A program made the translations under genes and the position numbers. Under the pieces are notes generated by a model. The model was not told where the DNA came from. It was given only the letters and a program-made list of their open reading frames with translations, and did not search any database. A stretch of 64,000 nucleotides of DNA, taken from positions 152,648,759 to 152,712,758 of the forward strand of contig CATIUR010000003.1 of assembly GCA_949592205.1 (NCBI GenBank), in the 5' to 3' direction. This DNA comes from Helichrysum umbraculigerum. Lineage: Eukaryota > Streptophyta > Magnoliopsida > Asterales > Asteraceae. Below, one piece after another: positions 12,601 to 23,965 of the stretch (position 1 is its first letter; every line of letters starts with the position of its first letter).

Positions 12601-12766
12601 AAAACTTTAACTAACGGCATCTTAATCTATTTCGTTCTGCGATAACCATATGCTCTGAGTATGTATGTATCTGTTGGTTGTTAGACTGCTCGCACCCCCG
12701 CCACGTCACTAAGCTTCCGCGAATTTACTCTTGTTAACTGTAATTACCGTTTGGCGGGGTGTGACA
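9696..12766 (+). mobile_element. Solo LTR, about 3.07 kb, 5-bp TSD
   Basis: Begins TGTGACACTTC and ends GGGGTGTGACA, so the ends are inverted in LTR style. The 5-bp duplication GCAAA abuts both ends (9691-9695 and 12767-12771). No polyprotein is present, so this is a solo LTR left by recombination. Internal layout: a presumed promoter, a leader exon from about 10450 ending at a GTAAGA donor near 10653, a palindromic motif array (10960-11225) and an acceptor-like 'tttttcag' near 12381. Length and layout suggest a Ty3/gypsy lineage with very long LTRs; the lineage is inference. Confidence 0.75.
10960..11225. repeat. Array of AGCCGAACGGCT/AGCCGATCGGCT palindromes
   Basis: At least seven copies of a 12-bp (near-)palindrome, AGCCGATCGGCT (perfect) or AGCCGAACGGCT (central mismatch), lie irregularly spaced in the solo LTR. 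The region is locally GC-rich against an AT-rich background. A similarly placed array with a different motif occurs in the LTR-like block at 52030-53824. Confidence 0.75.
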
Positions 12767-15660
12767 GCAAACAAGGGTCATCAGTATATAACGAATAAGG
12801 TTCAAAGGCACCGGACCAAAATGGTGAGAATAGAAGGTTGGCACTCGGCATGTCAAAGCAACATTGGAGAGAACATTAACCAAAGCGGCACCGGAGCCAA
12901 AGGACCAAAATGGAACAAGAAATGCTCAGCTAAAATTTAATTATTCAATAGATTGTAACTTCCGCCAACATTAATAGGATGGTACCTTTGGGCACCACCT
13001 TCAGGTCTCGACGTCCCGTCACTACCTTCTTATCACCGGTGCACCACCTAGCTTCGCTCCAAGACCTACTAATAAACCCCCTTCGGTTCACCACATTCAG
13101 GTGACCACTTAGCTCCGGTTTAGCACCTGTGGTTCACGGTTGACCACCACCTCCGGGTGGCCACTTACCTCTCGGTTCATCGGCAACCTCCGGGTTCAAG
13201 TTCGGGTTTACCTTCTCAAGGTTATAAGGCCGACCAAAATCAGGCCGACTCTCGTTCATGTGATCATTCACACATTCATGTACCAAACGTACAAAAGTCA
13301 ATCAATAGAATAAAAATGTGGGTTAATTTATAATATGAGGTAATCCTTAAGTACACACTGATTTTGGTCCACCTTTTGCAAGTAGTGTTTAATCTTTCAT
13401 TTATAACTTGATTGATTACTTCATTACTACTAAAAAATAATAAAAAAAAGATAAATAATCTTCATGAACAAAATTATGTAAAAGACCGAAGACATTGAGG
13501 ATTTAAATATAAATCTTCGCTTGAAATACTTCAAACATTGGACAACTAGCAAAAGTAATATAGCAAAAGAATGCCACTATTTTTAGAACTCCCGATGAAT
13601 TGAATAAACCTAGTCATGACTTTAAAGTTCTAAAATGAAAAATGAAGGAGGATGGTAACACTTTTTAGTTGAGTACAAGTCATAAAAAAGTAAAACATTT
13701 TTATTTTTAGTGCTGATCAGAAGTCACAGGTGCACAAAGGGTTTAAATTGGTTTCTTTATTTATGAATAAAGTAGAAAACAACTCGTATCTATGATTTAA
13801 ATACAAAAAATCACGTGGCTAAGTCTTGAAAACCAAGATTTACGTACGAAAAGAAAAGTACATCCTTGGAAGAGACAACGACTGCACAAAATGTTCAGTG
13901 TGTGGTACTTTCCGAAACAAAAACATAAGTATATTTGACTTTCGGTCAAAAATGGATACAGAATAAAATAAAACCCCTCTCCAACCTTCGACACACTCGA
14001 GCTTTTTGTTTCATCGTTCGTCTAAACTTTCTTCCTCTTACCATCGTCTCTGGACGGAGGCTGCTCCAGTATTCATGGCAGTCCTTGACAATATTGGTGG
14101 AATTGCCAGTTCTCATTATTTTCACACTACAAAATCTCTCAACCGCGACCTCAGTATCCGAAGCTCACCATCAGGATCACTTAATTCGAAGCTCTCTTAG
14201 AAGTTCGCCATTATTCGGGACTTATAATCCGAAGGTCACAAACCGGAGGATGTAAATGAAGAAAGACTGAGACCTTCTGGCTGCAACCTCCGGTATATCA
14301 CCATTCAGTTCATCAACTTCGGGTAGTTAACCCTCGGGCCCACACCTTCAGTTCACTACTCTCGGGTAACCACCATGGTTTCATCACTTTCGGTTCACCA
14401 CCACCGGAACATCATTTTTGGAGTTACCATCTTCAGTGCACTAACTCCGATCAACCAGATTCGGTTCAACACGTTTTGACTAATTAACCACCTTTGGTTC
14501 ACATTCTCCGGTCCGTAAGCTCCAAGTGACCACCTTCTACTCATCATAACCTTCGGGTTACAATTGTTCTCTCTCGGGTACAAGTCAAAGACAACCCACG
14601 ATTAGTGGCTCATAGAGTCATAGGTCACAAATCCTTGATCATAGATCATTATTGGATGATAAACTTGATCCATAACTTTCCGGTCATCTTTGGCATATAA
14701 ACAATTAATGTACGTCGTCTATTTCCAAAATTAGAGTTCTATTCCGATTATACAACACTTTCGGTTAGAAATCATGTTTCAGTCATGACCTGCTCAGATA
14801 AAAACCAAATATGGCAATTGCATGAATGTCATCCTCTCTACGGCTTTACATTGAAACCAATCATATTCATGAATGTAATAAAGATGCATATATAATTCAA
14901 TAGAAACACATCATGCGGTGACATTCCGTCGTCTTTCAGTTTTGGAAGAAATATGTATTTATACTTAAAATAAAATAATGATAATAATGATGAGCGGAAT
15001 AATTATTAAAATCTAAGTCTTGAAACTAGACCATTGATTCCGCATGATTACAAAGTCCATCCAATAATATATACGAAAATCATTCTTATTAGTAAAATCT
15101 CCGATGAACGAAATTGGAAGTAGTTCTAAATTTTAAAGTTGAATAGTAAAACGGAACCAGAAGTAAAAAAGCTGTGTTGGAAGTTGAAGATTATACCCTC
15201 ACTAAAATTTGCTTTGATAGTAACATTTAGATGAGGCCTATATCGATATAGGATCGTTTATAAATAAAATGTCTTATATATTTGTTTGAAAAGGTCATTG
15301 CGAAGGACCTACAAAATAAAATTGTAACGAGGAGTAAATAAAATTCCTTTAAAAATTACTTTGGGTCGAACAACCTCAAATGGACCGATATGATCATACA
15401 CGAAATACAAAAGGGTGATGGTTGAGCAATACTGCTGAATAGCTCGATTTACAACATGATCGATTTATAATCTTCTACATTTGTACACTTAACTTTCTTA
15501 ATGAATGAAAGTGTTGACTAAGTTCATGTATTCGGCAAAGAACCAATCATTTATACCAAGGATACATATGATATTAATGAGAACTACTGGCAAGAAAGTT
15601 CATGTATTTGGCAAGAAAGTGTTGATGAAAAAAAAATTTATACCGAAGGTAAATCCTTCT

Positions 15661-15815
15661 AATGGGTTGAGCACACCTCTTTAATACGCTCGAATATTCT
15701 CGGAACCACCTTTAGAAATTAATGGGTTGAGCACACCTCTCTAATACGCTCATGTATTCCCGGTACCACCTTTGGACATTAATGGGTTGAGCACACCTCT
15801 CTAATACGCTCCTGT
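15661..15815. repeat. 60-bp tandem repeat, about 2.6 copies
   Basis: Units beginning AATGGGTTGAGCACACCTCT start at 15661, 15721 and 15781, exactly 60 bp apart, with a few substitutions. It is non-coding and lies inside the LARD-like interior. Confidence 0.9.
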
Positions 15816-15922
15816 ACACTGACATAAGTTGGTGTACCGAAATCGAAGGTTGCAAATGATCAACCAAGGTTACAAGGTCACAGAAATCTGCAAAGGACGC
15901 TTTGCCTAACGATCACACTGAC

Positions 15923-16045
15923 CAACAAAAATTGTCAATAGTCTTCGGCCCCTGACAAAAATTGTCAATAGCCTTCGGCCCCTGACAAAAATTGTCAATA
16001 GCCTTCGGCCCCTGACAAAGATTGTCAATAGCCTTCGGTCCATGA
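15923..16045. repeat. 30-bp tandem repeat, about 4 copies
   Basis: Units of the type ACAAAAATTGTCAATAGCCT followed by TCGGCCCCTG repeat every 30 bp. A diverged fifth unit is near 16084-16118. The period again keeps the minus strand open (repeated LLTIFVRGRR peptide), which I do not take as a gene. Confidence 0.9.
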
Positions 16046-16830
16046 CAAGAATTATGGCTAAATCAAATGCCGAAAAGGAAATTACAAAACTTGTCAATAG
16101 CCTCCGGCCCATGACAAAGGAAATACGGCTAAATCAAGTGCCGAAAGCGAAATTACAAACAAAAACAATCATGCAACCGAAAAACAAATCATCAATGATC
16201 ATTCGACCCATCATATAACTACATCGAAGCAAAAGAAAAATCATAACAGCTACAGTTATGTAATAATGTACAATTACCCCGAGTTTGATAAATACAGATA
16301 CTGAACATTCACAAAACCACCCATAATGTTATCCATTCTGGCTTTGGCGCAAATTGCCGACAGGATGATCGGCATAATGACCAGTAAGCTTGAGAGAATT
16401 CAATTTTTAGTAACCTTGTATCGCTTCCTTTCGACAATACGTAGCTCCTCGAAAATAACCCACATTTCGACCTCATCAACCGAACTACCAAACACTAATT
16501 TCATACCAATTGAAGCTACAATTTCGATTGCTTGTTTGAGAATTACCAAAGGTATGCACTCAAAAAACTGATGGACCCGTAAAAACACGACTTATGAATC
16601 TAGTACGATGCGCTTACGAAAGCATCATCGACTAGGGCTGATGACGTACCTAGTGATAAGATATACATGCTACTTTCCACTAGTCATTTGGATGTGTTGG
16701 TCATCGGAAGCACCCTTCTACCCGACTGGCATGAAGCACCCTTCTACCCGACTGGCATGAAGCACCCTTCTATCCAATGGGTATGAAGCACCCTTCTATC
16801 CAATGGGTATGAAGCACCCTTTTACCCAAA

Positions 16831-16854
16831 GTGAGTCCTATATATAGGACTCAC
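16831..16854 (+). promoter_or_regulatory. TATA box inside a 24-bp perfect palindrome
   Basis: Identical to the element at 8045-8068: half-site GTGAGTCCTATA plus its exact reverse complement. Confidence 0.6.
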
Positions 16855-17169
16855 ATCTCACACTTGAAAGGGGATAGTCTCTCTCTATTAGCTCTGCTAC
16901 CTAAAGGGGATTTCTGACATTCGTGGCGTACAGCCCGCACCTACCTAAGGGTGGTTCGGGTTACCAGTTGGGAACCGCCAGCCGAAGGCTTAATAGCCCT
17001 TCGGTTCAGGACCTCTCGAAGTGCCTTTCTACCCGCAAGTACCTAAACACCCAAAATGACCTTCGGCATGTGGGTTCGGCCTATAGGTTCAACCCATAGG
17101 TGAACTTCAGTCCGTAGGTAACCTTCAGCCCGTAGGTGCCTTTCATCCTCTACCGACCTGAAGTGTCAT

Positions 17170-17660
17170 TCATCCCCTTCGGCCTGAAGTACCCTTCATT
17201 CCCCTTCGGCCTGAAGTACCCTTCATTCCCCTTCGGCCCGAAGTACCCTTCGGCCTGAAGTACCCTTCATTCCCCTTCGGCCTGAAGTATCCTTCGGCCT
17301 GAAGTACCCTTCATTCCCCTTCGGCCCGAAGTACCCTTCGGCCTGAAGTACCCTTCATTCCCCTTCGGCCCGAAGTACCCTTCGGCCTGAAGTACCCTTC
17401 ATTCCCCTTCGGCCTGAAGTACCCTTCATGCCGCACCGGCCTGAAGTACCCTTCATGCCGCACCGGCCTGAAGTACCCTTCATTCCCCTTCGGCCTGAAG
17501 TACCCTTCATGCCGTACCAACCTGAAGTGCCCTTCATCCCCTGCCAACCTAAAGTGCCCTTCATGCCGCACCAACCTGAAGTACCTTTCATCCCCTGCCA
17601 ACCTAAAGTGCCCTTCATGCCGTACCAACCTGAAGTGCCCTTCATCCCCTTCGGCCCGAA
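17170..17660. repeat. GC-rich minisatellite, 27-bp units
   Basis: Same unit family as at 8398-8870 with a different arrangement of unit variants. Open frames on both strands are products of the 27-bp period. Confidence 0.85.
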
Positions 17661-17677
17661 GTGCCTTTAGGCCATCA

Positions 17678-18120
17678 GCAGCACTGCTTCATGTCAATGG
17701 AGCAACAATAGCCAAAATTATTACTTCACATAATGAGCCCTTAATTTTAAGTCCACTGCTTAGCCCAATTCCATTATGATTGATCAATTGGTTGGTGAGT
17801 AATTTCGTACGTACGAATTACGAAAGTATCGAAGAAACTGAGTCTGTGAGACTGCGACGGTGCGATCCTTGACCCTTCTATTCTATCCATATACATATTC
17901 AATTGCCATTTGTTTTTGTCTCTTGATTTTTGTGAGTAATTCAATAATTCTCTCCCTTATATTCATTCTCTCAATCACAATCACAATCACAATCACTTAT
18001 TTAATTGACTAATTGTTTACATGAAAGTTAGGGTTTTTTTTTTTATGTTAGAAAAGTGTATCATAATAATATGTATTATTGTTATTTTTATTTTATTCAG
18101 TTTATGATTATAATAATATA
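17678..18120. other. Intergenic, nothing recognised
   Basis: AT-rich. A short CAATCA repeat lies near 17975. No coding sequence or transposon end is clear. Confidence 0.4.
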
Positions 18121-18160
18121 CTAGCCCTTAAACCCGTGTATACACACGGGGTTATGTAAG
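18121..18160 (-). mobile_element. Helitron-type 3' terminus
   Basis: Read on the minus strand, a hairpin with a 7-bp stem (CCCGTGT / ACACGGG) and a 4-nt loop is followed 8 nt later by CTAG and then a flanking T. Helitrons end with a hairpin and CTRR and insert between A and T. The element would extend to the right; I could not identify the 5' TC end, so its length is unknown. It would include a (TTA)n run (about 18340-18408) and perhaps the MITE at 18645-18863. Confidence 0.55.
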
Positions 18161-18335
18161 GTAAAATTAAAATTTTTTAGTATCGAATTTTTTGTTAAAC
18201 ATTAGTTAATTTTGTGATTAAAAGTAATGATATAATTGAAAGAGGAGAAAAATAAATTAATAATCCATATGCAATTGTTGGTAAGAAGAAAATAAGAATC
18301 CTATATATAGTCAAATAGCTACCATCCTATATTTA

Positions 18336-18337
<2 letters not shown>

Positions 18338-18404
<67 letters not shown>

Positions 18405-18408
18405 ATAA
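18338..18408. repeat. (ATT)n microsatellite
   Basis: More than 20 uninterrupted ATT units. Confidence 0.95.
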
Positions 18409-18644
18409 TAATTATTATATTATTGAATTTGATTAGGATTAAAAAATTTGGTAAAGTTAGACAATTTGAATTTGATTAGGATTAAGATTATGAAATAATT
18501 AATTATGATGTCATCATTTTCCTAAATTTTAGCAATTTGATAGAATTAGACAATTTGATTGGCTAATTGAATATTTGATGATATCATCATGTGATTCTTA
18601 TATATAATTTAAGATGATTTTCATATCATATGTGTTACTTATAT

Positions 18645-18863
18645 GGGTTTTGCTAATGTGTGACCCCGTGGCACACGTTAAGCTGCAATTAATGAACTCG
18701 TAATTTCCTTATATATCATAATTTGTAATTATTATATGCATAAAAAAGGTAAGAATTAGATTGAATTAATGGGTATTAAATGCAAATTCTGATATTTAAG
18801 GATATTACGAGTTCATTAAATGCTCCTTAACGTGTGCCACAGGGGCACACGTTAGCAAAACCC
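18645..18863. mobile_element. Mutator-like MITE with 9-bp TSD
   Basis: The left end GGGTTTTGCTAATGTGTG and the right end (reverse complement GGGTTTTGCTAACGTGTG) are inverted for about 40 bp. TACTTATAT (9 bp) is duplicated exactly at 18636-18644 and 18864-18872. It is non-coding. Confidence 0.85.
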
Positions 18864-18872
18864 TACTTATAT

Positions 18873-19800
18873 TAGTTACTATTATTTTTTATTTAGATTA
18901 ATTAATAATATATTTAAATTTTCACATGTTTGATTGCGGCAACTATCGTGATGGTATGAAAACTCGTAAGGAGCAATTGTATTAACTATGATGGTTGTTT
19001 TGAACTATTTATGTTTTACTATCATTGATTCGTGTATGTTAAATGGTGCTTGTATCGATCCGACCCGTATTAAAAAAAAATACCCCTTTTGATTTTATTT
19101 TTTTTTGCACTCTTTATCATTCTTGTAATGATATCATCTTTTAATCTTTGTTATCAACTAGTCACCAGCTGGTTTGTTAATGATATCACTGTCCAAAAAA
19201 TATATAAAAAACCCGTATATCAAACACAATTACTACCAGGTGAAGGTTCAGTTTCTTTAAACATAGAGAAAGACACAAAATTCCAGATATTTCTATTTGA
19301 AGTCTCCATAATTTGAGATAAATCAACATATACTGAGAACACGCCTCAATTAAATGCAAAACTTTTGTGTAGTTCAGATTTAGAATCAATAACAAAGAAT
19401 TTGAACTTTTATTAGTTGCATTTTAATACAGATACTATTGCTACGTTACGGTGTAAATACAGTTGTAAACCTACATCTAGCTAGCCCATACAATGACGAC
19501 AACCCTTATATAGCAAGAATCGGGTAAATTACAGTTCAATGAGACAACTCGTTACATCGGGACCAATGTTCGACATACTTTAAAGAATCAGCATGGAGGT
19601 CTTTCTGTGCTCACTGGTGCAAAAGATTCTTTTCGAAGAGAGTAATTAACACAGAGAAAAGGAAAAAGCTTCAAGTTCCATTTACAAGTAAAATAACATA
19701 AACATTCAACGTCAACACATATACGAATATTTTAATTTTTGAATTAAGAACAATTTTTGTTATTTATTTAACATATAGAAAAATGTTGCCCGGTTCTATG
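18873..19800. other. Intergenic, nothing named
   Basis: AT-rich sequence. The right part leads into the decayed gene-like locus on the minus strand. No confident coding region. Confidence 0.35.
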
Positions 19801-19843
19801 AATCACTTGAATCATTTTCTTGTTTAATATCTGCCGACAGACT

Positions 19844-20029
19844 TCATCTGGAAGAATTCCTTGCGCCATGGAGCACATAAAGACCTCTATAGAGGTTAAT
19901 CAAAGTATGTCCGATTGCATTCCCAATTAATGACGCATTGTCTAGATTATCAAGTAGACTTGCCCACTTCCATCTGAAATAAGACGTGACATTGTACCAG
20001 TCACACGTAGGTTCACAACCATTCATCAT
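19844..20029 (-). pseudogene. Decayed gene-like exon, paralogue C
   Basis: A minus-strand frame of about 61 codons includes an NVT...W..LL...D motif and an H..INL.R.L motif, which line up with the frame at 20700-21052 (NVT..., DW..., H.WINLCR). This identifies it as a diverged copy of the same unknown family. It joins at about 20030 to an exon-like stretch ending GLIILDSSS. I do not recognise the family. Confidence 0.35.
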
Positions 20030-20030
20030 T

Positions 20031-20462
20031 TAAAATCTCATATGTACTACTGCTGTCCAAAATGATCAAACCGTTGTCGTGTCTCTCAGCACATGATCCC
20101 AGCTGTAGCAAAAATGTTAAAAAGGCAAAGCAAATTGAATATAAGGGAATGTTAATTATTGGTGTCCAAGAAAAGACATAGATACTAGTTAAAGTCACAA
20201 TTTGACTAAAGAATTAGCACTTACCATAAGCAGTAGAATCAGTAAGTAAAATCTCATATGTTCTACTGCTGTCCAAAATGATCAAACCGTTGTCGTGTCT
20301 CTCAGTTCATGATCCCAGCTGTAGCAAAAATGTTAAAAAGGCAAAGCAAATTGAATATAAGGGAATGTTAATTATTGGTGTCCAAGAAAAGACATAGATA
20401 CTAGTTAAAGTCACAATTTGACTAAAGAATTAGCACTTACCATAAGCAGTAGAATCAGTAAG
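20031..20462. repeat. Recent 216-bp tandem duplication
   Basis: Two head-to-tail copies (20031-20246 and 20247-20462) differ at three positions by my reading. Each contains, on the minus strand, an acceptor-like TGCTACAG, an exon-like stretch and a donor-like TATGGTAAGTGC. The substitutions in the right copy create an in-frame TGA where the left copy reads TGT, so the duplication carries one broken exon copy. Confidence 0.9.
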
Positions 20463-20699
20463 CTTGTATGAACAGCCTGTTTTTAAACCCTGAATGATAA
20501 TAGAGATTTAATTATTTAATTAAAGTCAGTGTGGTCACAAAGAGCAAGATATGAAACTGGATATTTCTGTTACGATACCAAGTATTTTTAAAGCAGAAAA
20601 TATATATGTAAAGAGAATAAGGAATTACAGTCAGTTCAATATTCTTTGTTGCCAATCATCCCAAAAACAGAGCTATTTTGTAGTGAATCTATGGGTCAT

Positions 20700-21052
20700 T
20701 TAGGAGATCTTCTGGAGTTCATAAGACTGCCGATTAGATTGTGAACCTACACGTGGCCCATAGGATGACGTGTACCCTACACGATAAGAGAAATGGGGCA
20801 CAAAATACATGTTGAACACGACAACACGACAATCAGGGAACAGTGCCAAATTCTTAGATGAAGTCATGTGAATGAGATCTAATAGAACCCTACAGAGATT
20901 TATCCAAGTATGTAGGCACTGATCCGCAACTGAAATGTTGTCTCGTTGAGCTTGTATTTGTGCCCAATCTGACTCTCGGATAAGCAACGTGACATTCGTA
21001 TGACCCAAGTTTAGGTTCACAATCATCATATCACCATCAGCGTCAGATACAT
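20700..21052 (-). pseudogene. Exon of unknown tandem gene family, copy A
   Basis: The longest open copy: it starts after an acceptor-like CCTCTAG and reads V-S-D-A-D-G-D, then a VNLNLGHTNVTLLIRESDW segment and WINLCRVLLDLI, ending at a stop near 20700. An exon of about 31 nt just upstream (around 21175-21205) has good borders, CCTATAAG at its start and GTAAGT at its end. The other two copies are broken, and I cannot find a complete gene with a clear start codon, so I call it a probable pseudogene or a non-coding transcript. No known domain is recognisable to me. Confidence 0.35.
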
Positions 21053-22062
21053 CTAGAGGATAGAAAAGGTACCTTTGTCAATACACAATAATTAAACATG
21101 ATTAAGATAATATTTATTTAATTATTAATAAATGATACTCCATATTAAACATTAGACATGTTAGAAAAAGGTACTTACGACGGCAAAAAGCTCTCATGTA
21201 CATGCCTTCCTTATAGGAAAGAACAGAAAGAGTTTTGGGAATGAAAGATTAAGCAAGAAACATAATAGTGAAAATTGGTTGCCTCTATTTCATTTAATGT
21301 CACACCGTTCTACTATAAATCAAATAATACTAATTAATCTTTCTGAACCACATTGTCGTTGATCATAAGTCCAAACCATTGTGTAGTAAACAAAATCAAC
21401 AAGTAACATTCTGGGGCCAACAATCACCTACAATATTACAACAGTATCATTGCTCGCGTGGTCAAAAAACAAATTGGTTTGATGTTGATACAAAACACGT
21501 GGGTACTTATTAGATAAGTAGTCTCGAGGGCACCACAACAGTTTGAAAAACATATAACATTTTGAAACTTCTATTTCAAAATAACCAATTCCGATAGGCA
21601 AGAAGTGTGGTTTTCACCACCTTTCATGGCTTCCAGAAATGGCTCAGGTTTTGAACATCAGGGATCAAAGAAGTGTGGTTTTCTGTTTTCACCACCTTTC
21701 ATGGTTTCCAGAAATGGCTGAGGTTTAGAACATTGGGGATCAATCAAACTGTTGTGGGGCTATAGAGACTAATTATCTATAAAAGTACATAGCCACATAT
21801 TTAATTATGAACTTATAACCAATATGTGTGTCACAACCACAAAAACAACGATATTGTCATAATGCAGAAGATGATGGACACCAGATTGCACTTTGATGAT
21901 GTTGTTACGAGTATGGGGCATATGAGATATGACTAACAACATACAACATGCTCTTCAGATCAGTGTTCAACGATTAACACAAAAAAGAAAGAGTTAAATG
22001 AACAAAGACTAAGATATGAAACTGTATAAATCTGTTACAATACTAACTAATTTTTAAGCAGA

Positions 22063-22066
<4 letters not shown>

Positions 22067-22131
<65 letters not shown>
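22067..22131. repeat. (AT)n microsatellite
   Basis: About 31 AT units, sited where the left duplicate (near 20600) has only a short ATATATAT run. Confidence 0.95.
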
Positions 22132-22133
<2 letters not shown>

Positions 22134-22244
22134 AAGAGGATAAGGAATTACAGTCAATATTCTTTGTTGCCAATCATCCCAAAAACAGAGCTATTTTTGT
22201 ACTTTTTTATTTATTTAATGATGCAGTGAATCTATGAGTCATTA

Positions 22245-22590
22245 TATTTAGATCTTCTGGGGTGTACAAGGCTGCCGATTAGATTGTGAACCTACTAGTG
22301 TCCCATAGGATGACGCGTACCTTACACGATAAGTGAAATGGGGCACAAAATACATGTTGAACACGACAATCAGGAACAGTTCCCCAAATTCTTAGATGAA
22401 GTCATGTACATGAATGAGATCTAATAAAACTCTACTGAGCTTCATCCAAATATGTTAGGCACTGATCCCCAACTGAAATGCTGTCTCGATGAGCTTGTAA
22501 TTGTGCCCAATCTGACTCTGGGATAAGCAACATGTCATTCGTATGACCCAAGTGTGGGTTCACAATCATATCACCATCAGTGTCATATAC
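22245..22590 (-). pseudogene. Exon of unknown tandem gene family, copy B (frameshifted)
   Basis: Aligns with copy A (DGDMIVN..LGHTN...ESDWAQ, then DQCL), but one extra base near 22455 shifts the frame to a stop at once. The small upstream exon has also lost its donor: GTAAGT in copy A reads GCAAAT here. Both changes indicate loss of constraint. Confidence 0.5.
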
Positions 22591-23864
22591 ATCAAGAGGA
22601 TAGCAAAGGAACCTTTTTCAACACACAATGATTTAATAATATTTAAGTAATAAATGAAACTCCATATTTAACATTAGAGGCGTTAGGAAAAGCTATTTGC
22701 GACAGCAAAAAGCTCTCACGTACATGGCTTCCTTATAGGAAATAACAGAATATTGAGAATGAAAGATCGAGCAAGAAACGTAATAGTGAAAATTACTTGG
22801 CTCTATTTCATTTAATGTCACACCTCTTTACCATAAATCAAAGAATACTAATTAATCTTTCTAAACCACATTGTCTTTAATCATAAGTCCAAACCATCTT
22901 GTATAGAAAACAAAATCAACAAGTAACATTCTTGGGACAACAATCACCTACAATTTTACAACAGTATCATTGTTCTCGTGGTCAAAAAAACAAATTGGTT
23001 TGATGTTGATACAAAACACGTGGGTACTTACTAGATAAGTAGTCTCGAGGGCACCACAACAGTTTGAAATTCCTACAGCTTTTTTAAACATTAATTTCAA
23101 CTTAACCATTTCTGATAGGAAGTGTGGTTTTCACCACCTTTCATGGTTTCAGAAATGGCTCAGGTTTAAAAACATTGAGGGATCAATCAAACTGTTGTGG
23201 GGCTATAGAGACTAATTATCTATAAAAGTACATAGCCACATATTTAATTATGAACTTAAAACCAACGTGTGGGTCCGCAACCACAAAAACAACAATAATG
23301 TCATATTGTAGAAGATGGTTGACACCAGATTGCTCTTTGATGATGATGTTACATACTAGATCTACAGGACATATGAGATATGACTAACGACACAACATGC
23401 TCTTCAGATCAGTGTTCAATGATTAACGCAAAACAAAAGAAAAAAAATAGTACGACTTAAATGAACAAAATGGACGTTTTAAAATATAATTTAAAGGATA
23501 ACCTGCCAGAATGTTAAACATAATGTCCGATCTCAAAATTGTAGTTCAGCCTGCATGCATTATACAAATCAAATAATTAAATCAATAAAATTCAGTCGAA
23601 ACCTCAAATTAGTATGTGTTTGTAAGGGAAAATTTGCATGCCTTCTAAAACCAAAATCACGTACCGATTTTTTGTTGACGAAAAGAATCGATCGATCTGT
23701 TACCGATTCTAGCCCTGATTAAGGAAATACAAAAAATGATGCAGGTTAAGAGAAATGGTAATCCAGATCCACATCCACGAAACAAATTCTGCTGGATATT
23801 TAGATCAAATAATTAGTGCTTGCTTATTAAATTTAGCAAACAGATTGTAAAAATAACGAACACT

Positions 23865-23965
23865 TACCAAATGAATAGATCAAATCCTATGAAACAGACT
23901 CAGATCTCCGTGAAAACGAGAGGCGGCTGTGAGAAATGGAAAAACCCTACGGCTGATAGATGATG
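23865..23965 (-). other. Possible first (leader) exon of the 20-24 kb locus
   Basis: On the minus strand a less AT-rich stretch (CGTAGGGTTTTTCC... to ...GATCTATTCATTTG) ends at a strong donor, GTAAGTG. Its direction and position fit a 5' untranslated exon for the duplicated locus to its left. Transcription is inferred only. Confidence 0.3.

Larger units (their letters stand above)
12772..16638 (+). mobile_element. Interior of non-coding LTR element, right part
   Basis: Almost 3.9 kb with no polyprotein motifs and no convincing gene. Much of it is written in CACC/TTCGG/CCGG-rich words ('accaccttc', 'ctccggttc') like the flanking long repeats. It contains two tandem arrays, listed separately. 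It fits a LARD-type (large retrotransposon derivative) interior whose replication would depend on a partner element. Confidence 0.5.
16639..17677 (+). mobile_element. LTR-like long repeat, right copy
   Basis: Begins TGATGACGTACC and ends GGCCATCA, so TGATG...CATCA are inverted termini. It matches 7880-8885 through the upstream region, the palindromic TATA box (16831-16854), the CT-rich leader and the minisatellite (about 17170-17660), with small differences in copy number of short units. The high identity over the unique part suggests a recent insertion of the parent element. Confidence 0.65.
20540..23460. repeat. Segmental tandem duplication, unit about 1.5 kb
   Basis: Two blocks, about 20540-22000 and 22005-23460, share in the same order the words GATATGAAACTG, CCAATCATCCCAAAAACAG, the copy A/B exon, AAAAAGCTCTCA, GGTTTGATGTTGATACAAAA and ACATGCTCTTCAGATCAGTG. 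They differ by substitutions, small indels and an (AT)n expansion at about 22067-22131 in the right block. Confidence 0.85.

Noticed and set aside
13797..14583. Several open frames of 60-106 codons in the LARD interior
   Set aside because: Short, overlapping on both strands, without conserved motifs or splice logic; consistent with chance openness.
7880..17677. A clean 5-bp TSD around the non-coding LTR-type element
   Set aside because: The bases outside the two long repeats (ATAGC on the left, GCAGC on the right) do not match well, so the claim is not made.
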